Of a stretch of 64,000 bases of DNA, positions 60,863-64,000 are shown in pieces. The DNA is from Cristatella mucedo (lineage: Eukaryota > Bryozoa > Phylactolaemata > Cristatellidae): contig WPIO01000039.1 in the NCBI GenBank assembly GCA_009760855.2, forward strand, positions 2,285,501-2,349,500. Direction: 5' to 3'. Both the position numbers and the translations under genes were made by a program. The notes under the pieces were generated by a model. That model was given only the letters and a program-made list of their open reading frames with translations. It was not told where the DNA came from and made no database searches. Numbering within the stretch: the first letter of the stretch is position 1; every line of letters starts with the position of its first letter.

Positions 60863-61358
60863 TAATAATAATAATAATAATAATAATGTACTTGATAACG
60901 CGCCCTCAGAGAACTTTATCTCTTTCTAGGCGCTTTACATTTGCTGCAAAGGGAAATGCAATTAAATGGTAAGTAAAATCATGCTTGAAAAACAAACAAA
61001 ATGAATAACATGGCTAGGGGTGACATGCACAGGGTCAGCATGCAATGTGGTTAGTGGCAGCATGGACAGTGTCAGCTCGCACAAGCATGTGAAGGACCTA
61101 AAAACACACCTATTTAGGACAGCATTTAGCGGGTCCCTGTGATTCGTCCTTGATGTGCTTATGCGTGCTGACACTGTGCATGCTGCCACTAACCACATTT
61201 ACATGCTGACCCTGTGCATGTCACCCTTAACCATGTTATTCATTTTGTTCGTTTATCACGCATTATATTAATCACCATTCAATTTCATTTCTCTTATCAG
61301 CTAATGTAAAGCGCTTAGAGAGAGATTGAGTTCTCTGAAGGCGCTTTATCAAGTGAAT
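60863..61358. mobile_element. inverted pair of LINE 3' ends, potential large hairpin
   Basis: 60863-61095 is the LINE 3' end on the minus strand and 61100-61358 the same region on the plus strand, meeting head to head. Shared blocks include GACATGCACAGGGTCAGCAT on one side and CATGCTGACCCTGTGCATGT on the other. Arms of about 220 bp are separated by only about 50 bp. Confidence 0.8.
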
Positions 61359-61386
61359 TATATATACATATATATATATATATATG

Positions 61387-61436
<50 letters not shown>

Positions 61437-61437
61437 C
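61355..61437. repeat. (TA)n microsatellite at a LINE tail
   Basis: Alternating TA with TATG interruptions, directly following the LINE 3' end TTTATCAAGTGAAT, where other copies have (ATT)n. Confidence 0.95.
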
Positions 61438-61806
61438 CAGAAGATATATCCCAATAACACAGCTTTTTTTCTTTGGGGTATCAATTTCGCAGAACTTGGT
61501 CTGCAAAAATGCACCGTGATTTAGCCATTTTGTAATTGGAATTCTCTATACCAGGGGTGTCCAACCTTTTTGCGTTGGGGGGCCACATTTGAAAAATTTA
61601 AAAGGTCCGCGGGGGCCACATGTAAATTGGCGTAGTTGAACGCATCAGAAAATAACATCGTAATTAAGTATGACTATTACTATTATACTTAATAAATAAA
61701 CCGCAACACAATAGTATTTTTTAGCATATTTATTAAAAAATAATAAATAATAAAAATTTAATCATGTGTCCTGGAAAATAATTCGATATATAATATGGCC
61801 AATCTT

Positions 61807-63636
61807 TTACTTTTGGATTTTTATTTTAATAACATGAAGACAGAAACTTATAAAACTTACAAAATTACATGACAAGGACTCACATAATAATAATGTCTTC
61901 GGATTAATTAAATGCCACAGGTATTCATTGTCTTCTGCACTGCAGGCATCAATGAGGTATTTGGCATTGTTTCTATTTGCATAAAAAGTCGACATCTGCT
62001 TCAACAGCCAAAAAGTGCAATATACCTGCGAGCATGTTTGGCTAGGTTAGGAAAAGACTCTAATGAAATATACTGCTTGTAAAAGGTAATAAGGTCATGC
62101 TGATCATAAGCAGTTTTCAAATTGCTGTCATTATGAAGGTCGATTAGTTCGAGTTGAAATTCATCAGGTGCATCAGAGGGATCGATATTAAATGGATTAC
62201 TAATCATGTTCATGTCATCCGCATGTTGATGGAAATCCTGAAACCTCTCTTCAAATTCATCACCAAGTTTGCTAACAAGAGTGGAGTACTTTACGTGAGC
62301 CAGCGTTTCAGGTGATCTTGTTGCTAGTGTTGTGAAATGTAACAGTTTCTTCTGATCTAAGTGTTTCTTGAAAAGTTTCAGCTTTTGCAAAAACGCGACA
62401 ACAAACTCATGCATTTTATGGACCAGTTGATCCTTACCTTGGAGTTTGACATTAAGATCTGCAAGATGTTTGGTCATGTCCACCAAAAAAGCCAAGTCAT
62501 TCAACCACTGATGGTCATCGAGGAAGCCAACACCTGTTCCCTTTTCCGTCATAAATGTTTTTATTTCGTCCCGAAATGACCAAAACCTGGCTAACGTGTT
62601 TGCCCTACTTAGCCAATGGACTTTTCAGAAATAAATAACATCACACTGATCTGATCCCAACTCTTCAAGGAAAGCCTGAAATTGTCTGTGGTTTAGTGCA
62701 CGAGACCTTATCACATTGACTGTTGAAACTACATTGTCCATTACATGTTGCATGCTCAAGACCTTTGCACATAGCTGTTCTTGGTGGATGATGCAGTGAT
62801 GACTGACAATTTTGTGAGGTACTAATTTTACTATTAAAGATACAAATAAATTATGTCAACTTGTCATTGAAAGGGCTTCGTCTGTGGTTAAAGCAATCAA
62901 TTTAGTTTCAGGATTAAATTTTGTGAGGACCCTCTTGACCTGATCCAAAATATCCCTCCACGTTTTAGTGCCTTTCATTGAACATATATCCAACAGTTCT
63001 TCGATAATGACAAACTTTCCTGTTACTCCGCGTACAAACACCGACAGTTGAGGCGTATCGCTATTGCCCGTGCTTTCGTCGAGCGAAAGAGAACAAAACT
63101 CGCATTCAGCAAGTCTTTTAGTGAGACTTTCTTCTATGTTGGATGTGAGCTCATCAACTCTTCTCGCAACCGTTTGATGAGAAAGACTGACTTTCTCTAC
63201 TTCTGACTTCTTTTCTGGACAGACCACACCAGTAAACAGCCTGAGGCATTCCTTAACAAATTAACCTTAGGAAAATACTTCCCCCCCCCCGCTTAGCTAA
63301 AGCTTCAGCTATTAAAAAACTTACTTTGGTTGAAGCATCAGACTTGTTGCTGACTGCTGTAAATAATGACTGCTGTCCGATGACGCTCTGTTTTAACGAG
63401 TTCACGCTATCAATTCGAAGTTGACGAGTCAGGCTGTTGTACCTGTCGCCATGCTTTGTTGAAAAATGTCGCTTAACATTGTACTCCTTAGCAACGGCAA
63501 TTGTTTCTTGGCATATTAGGCACATTATCCTACCGAAGCGTTCCATTACAAAATAGTCTACAGTCCAAGATGCTTTGAAAAGTCTTCCTTCTGCGTCAAT
63601 TTTTCGTTTTTTGCTAGTATTTACATTCGCCGCCAT
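61807..63636 (-). pseudogene. hAT transposase, GTF2IRD2/ZBED-like, with frame breaks
   Basis: The start is ATG at 63636. The first frame (63636-63253) has a BED-like finger (MCLICQETIAVAKEYNVKRH with FSTKH) and then LIAEALAKRGG, where a G run (63284-63293, C on the plus strand) throws the frame. The second (63227-62856) has RRVDEL and the catalytic-core signature SLSLDESTGNSDTPQLSVFV. A TGA interrupts the CDVIYF/KVHWLS segment near 62630. The third (62552-62001) covers the insertion domain with FLDDHQWLNDLAFLVDMTKH. The dimerisation end is split near 62001 between two frames. This family cuts and pastes DNA. At least three lesions make the copy inactive. No introns are apparent. Confidence 0.88.
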
Positions 63637-63893
63637 TTTTCTCTGTGAAATAAAAAAACAGATCAGTTACGAATTGATTAATTTAAATGTTATCACAGCG
63701 ATATCCTAGTGTTAGTAAGTAAGTTGAGCAAAACGCGTTTTTTGAAAAACCTACCAGACTGATTCCAGTTCGTGCTGCAGCAGCTGAGAAAGGGCTCTTT
63801 TTTTCTATCCACAGTGCGAAACAGTTAATTCCGCTTGCGGAAGCGTTATAAATGTGATCGTAATGGCGCCGCTGTAGCACAAATATATTACCC

Positions 63894-63999
63894 CTTCACG
63901 CCAAAATGTTCACATGAAGGCTAGCAAAGTAAATCGATTATTTTACTTTCACGCAAAAATAGCCATTCGGACACCTTCACGCTTCACGCGCGCGTGAAG
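63894..63999. repeat. TTCACGC repeats and an 18-bp perfect palindrome at the window edge
   Basis: CTTCACGC or TTTCACGC occurs at about 63894, 63946, 63974 and 63982. The last is part of the perfect palindrome CTTCACGCGCGCGTGAAG (63982-63999). It lies upstream of the hAT transposase start and could be subterminal binding sites or another element's end. Confidence 0.6.
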
Positions 64000-64000
64000 T

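Larger units (their letters stand above)
61552..64000 (-). mobile_element. hAT DNA transposon, 3' end and transposase; 5' end beyond window
   Basis: The left terminus is CAGGGGTGTCCAACC followed by subterminal GGGGCCACAT repeats, as in known hAT elements. The preceding eight bases CTCTATAC fit the hAT target consensus nTnnnnAn. A matching right terminus was not found up to 64000. The transposase is on the minus strand and broken. Confidence 0.85.

Overview
This is a eukaryotic, almost certainly animal, genomic window. It has GT-AG introns with consistent phases, a cytochrome P450 gene split into many small exons, and dense LINE, SINE, LTR and hAT DNA-transposon sequence. Long (TA)n, (GA)n/(CT)n, (GTCT)n and (ATT)n microsatellites run through it. 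Nothing is organised as bacterial operons. The species cannot be fixed from the sequence. The P450 exon plan and the L2/CR1-like LINE fit many invertebrate metazoans, and I name no phylum.

Layout. 29-670: last three exons of a CYP3-like P450 (P450-A), cut by the window edge. 0.7-16.4 kb: non-coding, with TA arrays, two tRNA-headed SINE families, decayed LINE ends and an inverted pair of LTR fragments (9.1-9.7 kb). 16.4-21.3 kb: a CpG-rich island with a 3.8-kb open exon for a low-complexity Ala/Pro/Ser protein and a phase-compatible small second exon. 21.3-28.7 kb: unassigned, with a ~190-200-bp duplicated segment carrying the same short open tail, then decayed LINEs. 28.75-30.16 kb: a young LINE copy on the minus strand, ending close to the first recognised exon of P450-B. 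30.33-41.42 kb: P450-B, eleven recognised exons, open throughout, its introns full of LINE and microsatellite sequence. 41.4-46.0 kb: non-coding, repeats only.

46.05-54.33 kb is a three-level nest. A short LTR element (outer, about 2.3 kb without its insert; LTRs 46050-46331 and 54034-54328; 4-bp target duplication CCGA; purine tract; primer site complementary to initiator Met tRNA) was entered by a Gypsy-type retrotransposon (LTRs 47166-47473 and 52844-53147; 5-bp duplication CTGCC; minus-strand gag-PR-RT-RH-IN). That element was in turn entered by an L2/CR1-like LINE (about 49432-51031, plus strand) directly after the catalytic YVDD codons of its RT. 54.3-61.5 kb: SINEs, decayed LINEs and an inverted pair of LINE 3' ends. 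61552 to the window end: a broken hAT transposon (GTF2IRD2/ZBED-like transposase, minus strand).

The two P450 genes are same-strand paralogues: their paired C-terminal exons have identical lengths (138 and 163 nt), so this is probably part of a tandem P450 cluster. P450 enzymes of this type are ER-membrane monooxygenases for lipophilic substrates. The mobile elements are the other main content. The most notable relation is that SINE family B carries a 3' tail very like that of the local LINE family, which suggests that the LINE machinery mobilises the SINE.
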